NCBI GenBank assembly: GCA_003248865.1
Contig: QFPK01000012.1
Coordinates: forward strand, 1-64,000
Reading direction: 5' to 3'
From: Sphingomonas sp.
GTDB taxonomy: Bacteria; Pseudomonadota; Alphaproteobacteria; Sphingomonadales; Sphingomonadaceae
Length of the DNA stretch: 64,000 nt
Every line of letters begins with the position of its first letter. Positions within the stretch are counted from its first letter, which is position 1. Shown one piece after another: positions 25,159 through 34,494 of this stretch. The translations under genes were made by a program, and so were the position numbers. Under the pieces are notes generated by a model that was given only the letters and a program-made list of their open reading frames with translations, had not been told where the DNA came from and searched no databases.

Positions 25159-25877
25159 TCCCGTCCTTCGTCGTTCCGCCGCTCGGGAAGGCCCCGATCG
25201 TCGTTTGAAATGCTGCTGGTGCCCAGAAAGGCAGCCCAGCGCGCAACCTCGGTTGCAATCCGCGCCGCTGCCTTGCCATTGGTGACGCCCGAATGCACTA
25301 TATTCTCACGCCCGAGCGACCGAGACAAGGCGTCCCGCCCGGCCGGCAGCGTAAGAACGTCTGCCATGTCGCCTTCGCCTGCGCGGAAGGCCTGATTCAG
25401 TTTCGATTTTCCATCCTCGGCCGCGTCGGCTGCATGCATCAGCAGGAAAACCCGGCCGCCGCGTGCCCATTCGGAAATCTTCTCTGACCCGAATATAAGA
25501 TGCCCGGCGCGATGTTCGAGCCCCAGCCTGTCCAGCGCGCGGCGTTCCAGCCCGTCGGCGATGCGCCGGGCAAGATCGTCGGGCACGTCGACGGGCTGGC
25601 GGAAGGCGCGTGCGAGCGCGCCCTTCAGCTTGCCCTTCGCCTGCGCGGTTTCCAGCAGGGCACGATCCGCCGCGACCCAGGCGCCCCGGCCGGGCAGCTT
25701 GGCCGCGAGATCGGGCCAGGCCGCGCCGTCCGGCCCCAGCGCGAGGCGGATCAGGGACGCACGTTCGCCATGCACCCCCGAGAGGATGCATTTCCGCTCG
25801 GGAGCCGACCTGTCCGGTCGGGCCCCGGCGGAGATGCCGACTTCTACAGTCGCATCTGGGGTGTCATTGGAGGACAT
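25155..25877 (-). CDS. YlxR (DUF448) plus L7Ae-like RNA-binding protein
   Basis: 240 residues. The N-terminal YlxR domain has RKCILSG and PGRGAWVAADRALLETA. The C-terminal part (about 110-215) looks like an L7Ae/YlxQ-type domain (AGHLIFGSEKISEWARGGRVFLLMHAADAAED). In many bacteria these are two proteins between nusA and infB; here they are fused, as commonly in alphaproteobacteria. It probably binds RNA in ribosome or transcription function. The ATGA overlap with infB indicates coupling. Confidence 0.88.
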   Translation of the reverse strand: MSSNDTPDATVEVGISAGARPDRSAPERKCILSGVHGERASLIRLALGPDGAAWPDLAAKLPGRGAWVAADRALLETAQAKGKLKGALARAFRQPVDVPDDLARRIADGLERRALDRLGLEHRAGHLIFGSEKISEWARGGRVFLLMHAADAAEDGKSKLNQAFRAGEGDMADVLTLPAGRDALSRSLGRENIVHSGVTNGKAAARIATEVARWAAFLGTSSISNDDRGLPERRNDEGRE

Positions 25878-25948
25878 ACGCGGTTGCGCCCTCCCTGACT
25901 GCAGCCCGGGCTGCGGGCCCGACCAAAGGTTGCATGGCGAGGTTCATC

Positions 25949-27520
25949 TCAGGCGTCGGCCCCATCCGTGGTTTCGGCGCCTTCTTCATCGGCGAACCAG
26001 TGCTGGCGGGCGGCCATGATGATGGCGTTGCCGTCGTCCTGCGAGATGCCGAAGGAGGCGAGCAGGCCGGCCGGGATCTCGCGGCGCTTGTCGCCCTTGC
26101 CGATCAGCTCGTCGGTGGAGAGATCGGCGAGGTCGTCGAGCGTCTTGATGCCCTTGCTGCCCAGACGGACCAGCATTTCCTCGGTGAGGCCGGGGATCTC
26201 GGACAGCGCGTCTTCCACACCCAGCGCCCGGCGGGCGTCGCGGTAGCCGGATTCGCGGCGCTCCAGCGCCTCGACAGCGCGGCTCTGCAACTCGGCGGCG
26301 ACGTCCTCGTCCAGGCCTTCGATGGAGGCGAGTTCCTCGGTCTCCACATAGGCCACTTCCTCAAGGCTGGTGAAGCCTTCGGCGACCAGCAGCTGGGCCA
26401 GGGTCTCGTCCAGCTCCAATTCCTTCTCGAACAGTTCGGAGCGCTCGACGAATTCCTTCTGCCGCTTCTCGCTTTCGGCAGCCTCGGTCATGATGTCGAT
26501 CTGGTGGCCCGTCAGCTGCCCGGCGAGGCGGACATTCTGGCCGCGACGGCCGATGGCGAGGCTGAGCTGGTCATCCGGAACCACGACTTCGATGCGGCTG
26601 TCTTCTTCGTCGATGACGACCTTGGAGACCTGCGCCGGCTGCAGCGCGTTCACCACGAAGGTGGCGGTGTCGGGCGACCAGGGGATGATGTCGATCTTTT
26701 CCCCGGCAAGTTCCTGCACAACCGCCTGCACGCGGCTGCCGCGCATGCCGACGCAGGCGCCGACCGGATCGATGCTGCTGTCCTGAGAGAGCACGCCGAT
26801 CTTGGCGCGGCTTCCCGGATCGCGGGCGCAGGCCTTGATCTCGATGACGCCGTCGTAGATTTCCGGCACTTCCTGCGCGAACAGCTTCTTCATGAAATCG
26901 GGGTGGGCGCGCGAGCAGAAGATCTGCGGGCCGCGGTTTTCCCGGCGCACCAGCGTGATCAGGCTGCGCACGCGGTCGCCCACGCGCAGCACTTCGCGCG
27001 GAATCTGCTGGTCGCGGCGGATCACGCCTTCGGCGCGGCCCAGATCGACCACGATGTGGCCGAATTCCACCCGCTTCACGAGGCCGGTGATGATCTCGCC
27101 CTGACGATCCTTATATTCGTCATACTGGCGCTCGCGCTCGGCGTCGCGCACCTTGGTGACGATCACCTGCTTGGCGGCCTGCGCCGCGATGCGGCCGAAT
27201 TCGATGGGGGGCAGCGGATCGACGATGAAGTCGCCCAGCTTCGCGCCCGATTCCCGCTCCTGCGCGTCGACCAGGCTGATCTGCTTGAAATAATCCTCAG
27301 GCTCGTCGACGACTTCGAGGACGCGCCACAGGCGAAGGTCGCCGCCGCGCGGGTCGATCTTGGCGCGGATGTCGTTCTCGGCGCCGTACCGGGCGCGGGC
27401 GGCGCGCTGGATCGCCTCTTCCATCGCCTCGATCACGATCATGCGGTCGATGGACTTTTCGCGGGCAACCGCGTCGGCGATTGCGATCAGTTCGGCCTTG
27501 TTGGCAGCAATGGGGTTCAT
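25949..27520 (-). CDS. nusA: Transcription termination/antitermination protein NusA
   Basis: 523 residues. The N-terminal RNA polymerase-binding domain is followed by S1 (ITGLVKRVEFGHIVVDLG) and two KH domains (GACVGMRGSRVQAVVQEL, then LSLAIGRRGQNVRLAGQLTG). Acidic repeats lie near the C-terminus with the helix-hairpin pairs LIAEGFTSLEEVA-type (LLVAEGFTSLEEVAYV, LGSKGIKTLDDLADL). NusA modulates pausing, intrinsic termination and antitermination complexes. It lies ten bases after rimP. Confidence 0.97.
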   Translation of the reverse strand: MNPIAANKAELIAIADAVAREKSIDRMIVIEAMEEAIQRAARARYGAENDIRAKIDPRGGDLRLWRVLEVVDEPEDYFKQISLVDAQERESGAKLGDFIVDPLPPIEFGRIAAQAAKQVIVTKVRDAERERQYDEYKDRQGEIITGLVKRVEFGHIVVDLGRAEGVIRRDQQIPREVLRVGDRVRSLITLVRRENRGPQIFCSRAHPDFMKKLFAQEVPEIYDGVIEIKACARDPGSRAKIGVLSQDSSIDPVGACVGMRGSRVQAVVQELAGEKIDIIPWSPDTATFVVNALQPAQVSKVVIDEEDSRIEVVVPDDQLSLAIGRRGQNVRLAGQLTGHQIDIMTEAAESEKRQKEFVERSELFEKELELDETLAQLLVAEGFTSLEEVAYVETEELASIEGLDEDVAAELQSRAVEALERRESGYRDARRALGVEDALSEIPGLTEEMLVRLGSKGIKTLDDLADLSTDELIGKGDKRREIPAGLLASFGISQDDGNAIIMAARQHWFADEEGAETTDGADA

Positions 27521-27529
27521 GTGTGTCCC

Positions 27530-28099
27530 TCAGTTCTTCAATTCACCCGACTCATCGTCGGTATCTTCATATTCCTCGATGTCGTCCGCACCCTCGTCGG
27601 ATAGCAGCAGCGCGGTTTCGGCGATCAGCCGGTCCGTCAGCAGCAGCTTCGCGGTGCGGATCGCGGCGAAGGGCAGGGCGACTTCGCCGAGGCCTTCCAC
27701 CTCGATCCGGATATCCTCTCCGGCGGTACCCTTCAGCGGGCCCTGGAAGCGCTTGCGGTCCGCGCCGTTCAGCGGGATCGCATCGCGGAGTTCCAGCTTG
27801 GCGTCATGGCCCGCCCAGCGGTCATAATCCTTCAGCCGGGTGAGCGGGCGGTCGATGCCGGGAGAGGAGACTTCCAGCATATATTCGCTGTCGATCGGAT
27901 CCGTTTCGTCCAGCAGCAGGGAAATCTTGCGCGACACCCGGGCGCAATCGTCCACCTTCATCTGCCCGGTGGCGGGATCCTCCAGCATGATCTGCAGCGT
28001 GAGCGACGGGCCTTCGATGAGCGCCACGCGCACCAGTTCGAACCCGGAGTCGGTCACGACGGGTTCGATCAATGCGGTCAGCTCTTCGAGATTGGCCAT
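27530..28099 (-). CDS. rimP: Ribosome maturation factor RimP
   Basis: 189 residues. The conserved N-terminal domain reads LIEPVVTDSGFELVRVAL and DDCARVSRKISLLLDETDPIDSEYMLEVSSPGIDRPL, diagnostic of RimP (each segment given here partly). A C-terminal SH3-like domain and an acidic tail (GADDIEEYEDTDDE) follow. It is needed for 30S assembly. It is the first gene of the nusA-infB operon, about 95 bases after a candidate promoter. Confidence 0.95.
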   Translation of the reverse strand: MANLEELTALIEPVVTDSGFELVRVALIEGPSLTLQIMLEDPATGQMKVDDCARVSRKISLLLDETDPIDSEYMLEVSSPGIDRPLTRLKDYDRWAGHDAKLELRDAIPLNGADRKRFQGPLKGTAGEDIRIEVEGLGEVALPFAAIRTAKLLLTDRLIAETALLLSDEGADDIEEYEDTDDESGELKN

Positions 28100-28197
28100 T
28101 CACACTCCGAGAATCAGGTCTGACTGCAAAGCCTCTCTGGCCCCGCAGCCGCTTGGCCGGAGGTTCCTGTGAGGCTGGGCTGTCAGGAAGTGAGGCG

Positions 28198-28226
28198 CAT
28201 ATACGCGCTCCGCATGGTTGCCGCAA
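28198..28226 (-). promoter_or_regulatory. Candidate promoter of the rimP-nusA-infB operon
   Basis: On the minus strand TTGCGG (28221-28226), a 17-base spacer and TATATG (28198-28203) form a reasonable sigma-70-type promoter. It overlaps the leader of the divergent hisG gene, leaving a rimP leader of roughly 90 bases. Confidence 0.4.
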
Positions 28227-28243
28227 GTGCGCAGGGCGTGCAT

Positions 28244-28903
28244 ATGCCCGCCGCCATGCAACAGCTTGTGATCGCCCTGCCGAAAGGCCGTATCCTGAAG
28301 GAAGCCCTGCCCCTGCTGGGGACTGCAGGCATTCATCCGGAGCCGGCGCTGTTCGACGAGGGTAGCCGGGCGCTGCGCTTTGCCACCAACAGGCCCGAAG
28401 TCTCGGTGATCCGCGTGCGCAGCTTCGATGTCGCCACCTTCGTCGCCTTTGGTGCGGCGCAGATTGGCATCGTGGGCAATGATGTGCTGGCGGAATTCGA
28501 TTATTCTGAGCTGTATTCGCCGGTCGATCTGGGGATCGGGCGCTGCCGGCTTTCGGTGGCGGAACCGGCGGGCACGCCGCCCATCACATCCGAAAGCCAT
28601 GTGCGGGTGGCGACGAAATATCCCCACCTCACCAAGTTGCACTTCGCACGGCAGGGCATCCAGGCCGAATGCGTAAAGCTGAACGGCGCGATGGAACTGG
28701 CGCCGCTGCTGGGATTGGCGCCGCGCATCGTCGATCTGGTTTCCACCGGCAAGACGCTGAAGGAAAACGGGCTGGTGGAGCGCGAGACCATATTGGAGGT
28801 GACGTCCCGGCTGATCGTGAACCGGGCCGCCTTCAAGACCATGCCCGAGGTGGCGCGGCTGGTGGACGCGTTCCGCGCCGCGCTGGGCAGGGTGGCGGCC
28901 TGA
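28244..28903 (+). CDS. hisG: ATP phosphoribosyltransferase, short form
   Basis: 219 residues from the ATG at 28244 (a second ATG lies four codons on). LVIALPKGRILKEALPLL opens the protein, FGAAQIGIVGNDVLAEF follows, and DLVSTGKTLKENGLVE is the PRPP-binding loop. It catalyses the first step of histidine synthesis. The length shows the short form, which lacks the C-terminal regulatory domain and in known systems needs HisZ; no hisZ lies in this window. The stop overlaps the hisD start by one base. Confidence 0.94.
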   Translation: MPAAMQQLVIALPKGRILKEALPLLGTAGIHPEPALFDEGSRALRFATNRPEVSVIRVRSFDVATFVAFGAAQIGIVGNDVLAEFDYSELYSPVDLGIGRCRLSVAEPAGTPPITSESHVRVATKYPHLTKLHFARQGIQAECVKLNGAMELAPLLGLAPRIVDLVSTGKTLKENGLVERETILEVTSRLIVNRAAFKTMPEVARLVDAFRAALGRVAA

Positions 28904-30189
28904 TGCAGCGGCTGGATAGCTGGGAGGCGGGGTTCGCCAAGGCCTTCGCGGCGCTGGTCGCCGATACGCGCGAGCCCGACCGGGGCGTGGCGGGGCAGGT
29001 GGCCGCAATCCTGGAGCGGGTGAAGCGCGAGGGTTTCCGCGCGGTGGCCGACCTCACCGAGAAATTCGACCGGGTGCATCTGACGGCGGGCAGCGCGGAA
29101 ATCTCCGCTGCCGAGCGTGCCGCCGCCATTGCCCGCGTGCCGGCCGACCAGCGCGCGGCGCTGGAGCTGGCGGCCGCGCGAATCCGTGCCTTCCACGAGG
29201 CGCAGCGGCCGGCGGACGGCAGCCACACCGATGAGACCGGCGTGCGGGCGGGGTGGCGCTGGACTCCGGTGGAACGCGCCGGGCTTTATGTGCCGGGCGG
29301 GCGCGCGGCCTATCCTTCCTCAGTGCTGATGAACGCCATTCCGGCGCAGGTGGCGGGCGTTGACGAATTGGTGATGGTGACGCCGACCCCCGGCGGCGAT
29401 CTGAACCCTTTGGTGATGCTGGCGGCCGAGCTTGCCGGGGTGGAGCGCGTGTTCCGCATCGGGGGGGCGCAGGCCATCGCCGCGCTGGCCTTCGGCACCG
29501 ATCCGCTGCCGAAGTGCGACATGATCGTGGGTCCGGGCAATGCCTGGGTCGCGGAAGCGAAGCGCCAGCTGTACGGCACCGTGGGCATCGACATGGTCGC
29601 GGGCCCATCCGAGATTCTGGTGATTGCGGATGCGTCGGCCCGGCCGGACTGGATCGCGGCTGATCTGCTCTCGCAGGCCGAACATGATCCGGTCGCGCAG
29701 TCCATCCTGATCACCGACAGTGCAACTTTGGCCGATTCCGTGGCGGACTGGGTGCAGCGCCTGCTGCCGACGCTCTCGACCGAGGAGGCGGCGCGCGAGA
29801 GCTGGGACGATTATGGCGCCATCATTCTGGTGGACGATCTGGCCGAGGCCCCCGCGCTCGCCAATGCGTTGGCGGCCGAGCATGTGGAACTGATGCTGGC
29901 CGATCCGCAGCCGCTGTTCGCAGCCATCCGCCACGCCGGTTCGGTGTTCCTGGGCGCCCATACGCCCGAGCCCATCGGGGATTACATCGGCGGTCCCAAC
30001 CATGTGCTGCCGACCGGCCGACGTGCCCGCTTCTCCGGCGGACTGGGCGTGCACAATTTCATGAAGCGCACCACCTGGCTGGACGCAGGCATGCAGGGTT
30101 TTGCCGCGCTGGCCGGTGCGACTGCAACCTTGGCGGACGCCGAGGGGCTGGCGGCGCATGCCTTGTCGATCCGCATCCGGCAGGGCTGA
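28903..30189 (+). CDS. hisD: Histidinol dehydrogenase
   Basis: 428 residues, standard length. VPGGRAAYPSSVLMNAIPA, IDMVAGPSEILVIAD, LLSQAEHDPVAQSIL (zinc/catalytic Glu-His) and GPNHVLPTGRRARFSGGL are the family signatures. It performs the last two oxidations of histidine synthesis with NAD and zinc. It starts at an ATG sharing its A with the hisG stop, so the pair is coupled. Confidence 0.96.
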   Translation: MQRLDSWEAGFAKAFAALVADTREPDRGVAGQVAAILERVKREGFRAVADLTEKFDRVHLTAGSAEISAAERAAAIARVPADQRAALELAAARIRAFHEAQRPADGSHTDETGVRAGWRWTPVERAGLYVPGGRAAYPSSVLMNAIPAQVAGVDELVMVTPTPGGDLNPLVMLAAELAGVERVFRIGGAQAIAALAFGTDPLPKCDMIVGPGNAWVAEAKRQLYGTVGIDMVAGPSEILVIADASARPDWIAADLLSQAEHDPVAQSILITDSATLADSVADWVQRLLPTLSTEEAARESWDDYGAIILVDDLAEAPALANALAAEHVELMLADPQPLFAAIRHAGSVFLGAHTPEPIGDYIGGPNHVLPTGRRARFSGGLGVHNFMKRTTWLDAGMQGFAALAGATATLADAEGLAAHALSIRIRQG

Positions 30190-30270
30190 TTTCTTCCTCC
30201 GCACGTCCGGAGGACCGTCTTCCTGCCATGGGAGTTGCAGGATCAGCGCACCTTCAGATCTGCAAGCAGT

Positions 30271-30684
30271 CTAACTCCGTTTGCGCACCGGCTTTTTCGC
30301 TGCCGGCGCCTGTTCAGCCGGCTCGGCGGCCGCCGGTGCGGGGGCCTTGGAGCGGATCAGCAGTTGCAGGCATTCGCCGGCTGCGAAGTCGCGGCCGTCG
30401 GGCAGGCGGGCGTCGGCATGTTTCGCCACCGGGGCGGCGCCGGGCTGGGGGTAGAACCAGAGGTCCAGGATGCAGCCGCCGGCGAATTGCAGCTGGCGGG
30501 CTTCGCCCTCGCGCTTGTCGAGCCGGGGCTTGCCCAGCAGATCGAGCGCGGTTTCGGCCGGGTGGCCTAGCAGCAGTTCCATGCCGGGCGGCGGCGGGGG
30601 TGCCGGGGCCGTGATGCTGTTGGGGGCCGGGGCCGTGGCGCAGCCCGCGAGAAAGGCGAGGCCGAGGAGAGGAGCGATGCGCAT
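30271..30684 (-). CDS. Small lipoprotein, unknown function
   Basis: 137 residues. The signal is short, with lipobox LAGC (Cys15), followed by a Pro/Ala linker. The central segment GMELLLGHPAETALDLLGKPRLDKREG resembles SmpA/BamE-type small outer-membrane lipoprotein folds, and two cysteines follow. The C-terminal tail is Ala/Pro/Lys-rich. No function is assigned. It lies alone between hisD and the divergent sugar kinase gene. Confidence 0.7.
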   Translation of the reverse strand: MRIAPLLGLAFLAGCATAPAPNSITAPAPPPPPGMELLLGHPAETALDLLGKPRLDKREGEARQLQFAGGCILDLWFYPQPGAAPVAKHADARLPDGRDFAAGECLQLLIRSKAPAPAAAEPAEQAPAAKKPVRKRS

Positions 30685-30758
30685 GGCATCGCCGTCTAGC
30701 CTTGGGGGCGGGGCAATGCTAGCGGCCGGGAAACAGCCTTCCGCACCAGGAGACCGAC

Positions 30759-31757
30759 TTGGCCGACCCGTATGACGTGATCGCGATCGGAAACGCGATC
30801 GTCGACGTGCTTTCCTCCCATCCGGACCAGTTCCTGGAACAGAATGGAATCCCCAAGGGATCGATGCGGCTGATCTCTGCCGTGGAAGCCGCCGAGCTCT
30901 ATTCGAAGATGGGGCCGGGGCGCGAAGTGTCGGGCGGGTCTGCCGCCAACACCTGCGCGGGAATCGCGGCGCTGGGCGGCAAATCGGCCTTTGTGGGCCG
31001 GGTTTCGAACGACCAGCTGGGCAAGGTGTTCGCGCACGACATCCGCGCGGCAGGGGTGGATTATCGCACGCCGCCGGCCGAGAGCGGCCCGCCGACCGGC
31101 CAGTGCCTGATCATCGTGAGCCCTGACGCGCAGCGAACCATGAGCACCTATCTGGGTTCGTGCCAGGAAGTGGACGAGCCCGACGTTGACGAAGCGATGG
31201 TGCGCGCGGCGAAGGTCACCTATTTCGAAGGCTATCTGTGGGATCCGCCCGCGCCGATCCGCGCCATCCGCAAGGCCAAGGCGATTGCGCGCGACGCCGG
31301 GCGGCAGGTGGCGCTGACGCTGTCCGACGTGTTTTGCGTGGAGGGGCATCGCGCGGACTTTCTGGAGATGATGAAGGCAGGGCTGGTGGACATCGCCTTC
31401 GCCAACGAGAATGAGGCGAAGAGCCTGTTCCAGACCGACAGCGCGGAAGCCGCCATCGAGGGGCTGTCGCAGATCGTGCCGCTGGCGGTGGTGACACGAT
31501 CCGAAAAGGGCGCCGTGGTGGTGAAGGGCAGCGAGCGGGTGCAGGTGCCGATCACGCCTGCGGTGCGCGTGCTGGACACGACGGGGGCGGGCGACCTGTT
31601 CGCGGCCGGGTTCCTGACGGGCCATTCGCGCGGACTGTCGCTGGAGCATTGCGCCGTGATGGGGACCATCGCGGCCGCCGAGATTATCGAACATTATGGC
31701 GCCCGGCCGGAAGCCGACCTGAAGGCGCGCGTGGCGGCTGCGGGGATCGCGCTGTAG
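30759..31757 (+). CDS. PfkB-family kinase, adenosine kinase-like
   Basis: 332 residues from a TTG preceded by ACCAGGAGA. VIAIGNAIVDVLS, SGGSAANTCAGIAALGG and the C-terminal DTTGAGDLFAAGFLTG (catalytic Asp) are PfkB signatures. The N-terminal sequence best fits the adenosine-kinase-like branch common in Sphingomonadales, which would turn adenosine to AMP. Sugar specificity cannot be excluded. Its stop is seven bases from the convergent bestrophin gene. Confidence 0.87.
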   Translation: MADPYDVIAIGNAIVDVLSSHPDQFLEQNGIPKGSMRLISAVEAAELYSKMGPGREVSGGSAANTCAGIAALGGKSAFVGRVSNDQLGKVFAHDIRAAGVDYRTPPAESGPPTGQCLIIVSPDAQRTMSTYLGSCQEVDEPDVDEAMVRAAKVTYFEGYLWDPPAPIRAIRKAKAIARDAGRQVALTLSDVFCVEGHRADFLEMMKAGLVDIAFANENEAKSLFQTDSAEAAIEGLSQIVPLAVVTRSEKGAVVVKGSERVQVPITPAVRVLDTTGAGDLFAAGFLTGHSRGLSLEHCAVMGTIAAAEIIEHYGARPEADLKARVAAAGIAL

Positions 31758-31764
31758 CCTGCGG

Positions 31765-32661
31765 TCAGGTCAGCACATAGGCGTTCGGTTCCAGCTGCGG
31801 CGGCAGCTCGGTGCCGGGCAGCAGTGACAGCATTTCCCGTTCGACGGTGCGGGCGATGGCGTCGAGTGGGAGATCGTTGGGCTCGAGCCCGAACGGGTCT
31901 TCCAGCTGGTCGCCCAGCGCGTCGAGGCCGAAGAAAGTGTAGCTGACCAGCAGCGCGGGCAGCAGTGTCCACCAGCCCAGCGAGCCTGCGAGCGCGAAGG
32001 GCAGCGCCAGACAGAAGATGTAGAGCGTGCGGTGCAGTAGCAGCGAATAGCTGTAGGGCAGCGGCGTCAGCAGGATGCGCTCGCATCCGGCCTGCACCTG
32101 CGAGAGCAGCTGCAGCTGCTCTTCCAGTTGGCTGTAATGGATGGGATTGATGTGGCCGGACTGCATCAGCTGCAGGCAGCGGCGGCCCAGTTCGTGCAAC
32201 AGCCTGTCCGTCGGATTGACGGCCGCCGACCAGTCGCCCTCACCGCAATGCGCCGCGATGGCGACCTGTTCATCCGCGCCGCGCAGGCGGGCGGCGAGGC
32301 CTTCCGTGAAGCCGCACAGGCCGTGGAGGAAGAATTGGCGGTCCACTTCGTCCAGCGTGGCGATGCGCCGTGCGAAGGAGCGGCAGGCGATCACCAGCGA
32401 CCCCCACAGCTTGCGGCCTTCCCACCAGCGGTCATGGCAGCTGTTGTTGCGGAAGCTGAGGAAGATGGAGAGCGCGATGCCGATGAGCGTGAAGGGGATC
32501 GCGCTCATCTCGGCGAAGATGCCGGGATGATATCTGGACGCGGCGACGGCGATTGCCGAGACGAGGGCGATGATCGCGAGGCGGCCGATGATGCGGGGCA
32601 GGATGGAGCCCTGCACCGCGAAGGCCACGTCGAACAGGCCGGGCCGTGAGCGGACGATCAT
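31765..32661 (-). CDS. Bestrophin-family chloride channel-like protein
   Basis: 298 residues. LSIFLSFRNNSCHDRWWEGRKLWG near residues 64-88 contains the conserved bestrophin (UPF0187) RWWEGRKLWG motif. Four hydrophobic helices are visible (about 26-45, 53-68, 205-225 and 229-247). Bacterial members form pentameric ion channels in the inner membrane. Its ATG overlaps the end of the upstream gene by four bases. Confidence 0.88.
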   Translation of the reverse strand: MIVRSRPGLFDVAFAVQGSILPRIIGRLAIIALVSAIAVAASRYHPGIFAEMSAIPFTLIGIALSIFLSFRNNSCHDRWWEGRKLWGSLVIACRSFARRIATLDEVDRQFFLHGLCGFTEGLAARLRGADEQVAIAAHCGEGDWSAAVNPTDRLLHELGRRCLQLMQSGHINPIHYSQLEEQLQLLSQVQAGCERILLTPLPYSYSLLLHRTLYIFCLALPFALAGSLGWWTLLPALLVSYTFFGLDALGDQLEDPFGLEPNDLPLDAIARTVEREMLSLLPGTELPPQLEPNAYVLT

Positions 32662-33023
32662 GCCGCGTCGCTGTCCGACTTGTCGCCGTAAATCCAGGCG
32701 GTGAGGCCGGAGCGCAGCGTGACCGGGCGCCGGGCGTAATCGACTTCATAGGCGTCAGCGCTGGCGAGGTCTTCGGTACTTACGCGGAACAGCAGGCCTT
32801 CCACGGCGTCGGCGGGGTCGTCGCTGCGTTCCACCATCGGGTGCCAGCGGGTGCCGCTTTTCGCGATCACGTCCGGGTCGCTGATCTCGATCATGCGGCT
32901 GCGCCAGCCGGGCATGGCGTCGGGCACGCCCTCGATCATGCGGCCGAACAGCGCCATCTGCACCTCGGGCTGGCGGAGCGTGCCGTAGGAGAATAGCAGC
33001 TGGTCTTGCATGGGCGCCGACAT
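32658..33023 (-). CDS. Gamma-glutamylcyclotransferase-like (AIG2) protein
   Basis: 121 residues from the ATG at 33023; the ATG at 33011 is equally possible, and neither has a clear ribosome site. LLFSYGTLRQPEVQ is the conserved N-terminal motif (YGTL substrate loop), and DAYEVDYARRPV near the end contains the family's Glu/Tyr region. Members release 5-oxoproline from gamma-glutamyl compounds or serve unknown roles. The coupled bestrophin gene overlaps its stop. Confidence 0.85.
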   Translation of the reverse strand: MSAPMQDQLLFSYGTLRQPEVQMALFGRMIEGVPDAMPGWRSRMIEISDPDVIAKSGTRWHPMVERSDDPADAVEGLLFRVSTEDLASADAYEVDYARRPVTLRSGLTAWIYGDKSDSDAA

Positions 33024-33060
33024 ACGACCGTGGGTGGGGGATGCAAGGCATGCTTGCGTT

Positions 33061-33101
33061 GTTGCCTGCGGCGTCGGCAAGTTCCGGCACCGCTGGCAAT
33101 C
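33061..33101. repeat. Isolated copy of the central module (B) of the composite repeat
   Basis: GCCTGCGGCGTCGGCAAGTT here matches the B hairpin region at 34600 (GCCTGCGGCGTCAGCAAGCT) closely, though the right arm is degraded (ACCGCTGGCAAT). It lies between the gltX stop and the cyclotransferase gene. Confidence 0.5.
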
Positions 33102-33110
33102 ACAGCCCTG

Positions 33111-34430
33111 TCAGCCCCTCAGCCGCTTCAGCGCCTCGTCCCGTCCGATCAGCGGCAGCAGGGCTGCCATGTCGGGCCCGTGCGGCTGGCCGGTCAGCGC
33201 CAGGCGCAGCGGCATGAACAGCGCCTTGCCCTTGCGCCCAGTGCCGGCCTTCAAGGCCTCGGTCAGCGCACCCCACACGCCAGAGTCGAAGGGCAGGGCA
33301 GCCAGCGTTTCGGCGGCCTGCGCCACATAGGCAGCATCCTCGGCCTCCAGCGCGGGGGCGGCGAGCGGCCCATGGATCACGGCGGCCCATTGCTCGGCCT
33401 CGGCGACGCTGTGGAGGTTGCCGCGCACGGCATCCCATTCCGCTTCGCTCAGGCTGGTGCGGCCGGAAACCGCTGCATAGGGCGTCTGGTGCAGGATGCT
33501 GGCGTTCAGCCGCTCCAGTTCCGCCTCGTCGAAGCGGGCGGTGGCGCGGCCCAGATGGCCGATGTCGAACGCCTCCAGCAGCGGCGCATCGCTCAGCACC
33601 AGCTCCACCGGCAGCGAGGTGCCCAACCGCGCTAGCAGCGCCTTCACCGCGATGGGTTCGATCCCACGATCCCGGAAGTCCGCAACGCCGATGGACCCCA
33701 GCCGCTTGGACAGTGCGCCGTCCGCCCCCGTCAGCAGCGCGGCATGGCCGAAACGGGGAAACTCGGCCCCCATCGCAGCAAACATCTGCAGCTGGATGCC
33801 GGTGTTCGTCACATGGTCCTCGCCGCGCACCACGTCGGTCACGCCCATGTCCACATCGTCGATCACGCTGGGCAGCATATACAGCCAGCTGCCGTCCGCG
33901 CGCCGGATCACCGGGTCCGACAAAGAGGCCGGGTCGATCTTCGAAGGCCCCCGGATCAGGTCGGTCCACTCATGCGGCAGGGCCGGGTCCAGCTTGAAGC
34001 GCCAGTGCGGGCGCCGCCCCTCCGCCTCGAACCGGGCATGGTCCGCATCCGTCAGCGCCAGCGCGGCCCGGTCATACACCGGCGGCAATCCGCGCCCCAG
34101 CAGCACCTTGCGCTTCACGTCCAGTTCCTCGGGCGTCTCATAGGCGCGATAGGCATGCCCGGCCGCCGCCAGCTGCCCCAGCACCTCTTCATAACGCGCC
34201 AGCCGGGCAGACTGCTTCTCCTCGGCATCCGCCGTCATCCCCAGCCAGTCGAGGTCGTCGCGGATGGACTGGGCATATTCCTCCGTCGACCGCGCGGTGT
34301 CGGTGTCGTCCAGGCGCAGCAGGAATTTGCCGCCCTGCTTGCGGGCCAGCAGCCAGTTCAGAAGAGCGGTGCGGACGTTGCCGACATGCAGCCGGCCCGT
34401 CGGCGACGGGGCAAAACGGGTGACAATCAT
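33111..34430 (-). CDS. gltX: Glutamate-tRNA ligase
   Basis: 439 residues from the ATG at 34430, which follows AGGGGGCGC and begins MIVTRFAPSPTGRLHVGN, the HIGH-type motif. GALSKRLGS corresponds to KMSKS. It attaches glutamate to tRNA-Glu; in alphaproteobacteria a paralogue often charges tRNA-Gln for amidation, so one of the two roles applies. The frame stays open 60 codons upstream but contains only repeat DNA. It is followed by a B-module repeat. Confidence 0.95.
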   Translation of the reverse strand: MIVTRFAPSPTGRLHVGNVRTALLNWLLARKQGGKFLLRLDDTDTARSTEEYAQSIRDDLDWLGMTADAEEKQSARLARYEEVLGQLAAAGHAYRAYETPEELDVKRKVLLGRGLPPVYDRAALALTDADHARFEAEGRRPHWRFKLDPALPHEWTDLIRGPSKIDPASLSDPVIRRADGSWLYMLPSVIDDVDMGVTDVVRGEDHVTNTGIQLQMFAAMGAEFPRFGHAALLTGADGALSKRLGSIGVADFRDRGIEPIAVKALLARLGTSLPVELVLSDAPLLEAFDIGHLGRATARFDEAELERLNASILHQTPYAAVSGRTSLSEAEWDAVRGNLHSVAEAEQWAAVIHGPLAAPALEAEDAAYVAQAAETLAALPFDSGVWGALTEALKAGTGRKGKALFMPLRLALTGQPHGPDMAALLPLIGRDEALKRLRG

Positions 34431-34494
34431 GCGCGCCCCCCTAGTCCTCTCAGCGCTCGCAGGCAAACGGGCATTCGGTGGGGTGGGTGGTGTT

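Noticed and set aside
22237..25395. A plus-strand frame of over 1000 codons opposite infB
   Set aside because: His/Arg/Gly-rich translation without motifs; it mirrors the codon bias of infB, which is certain.
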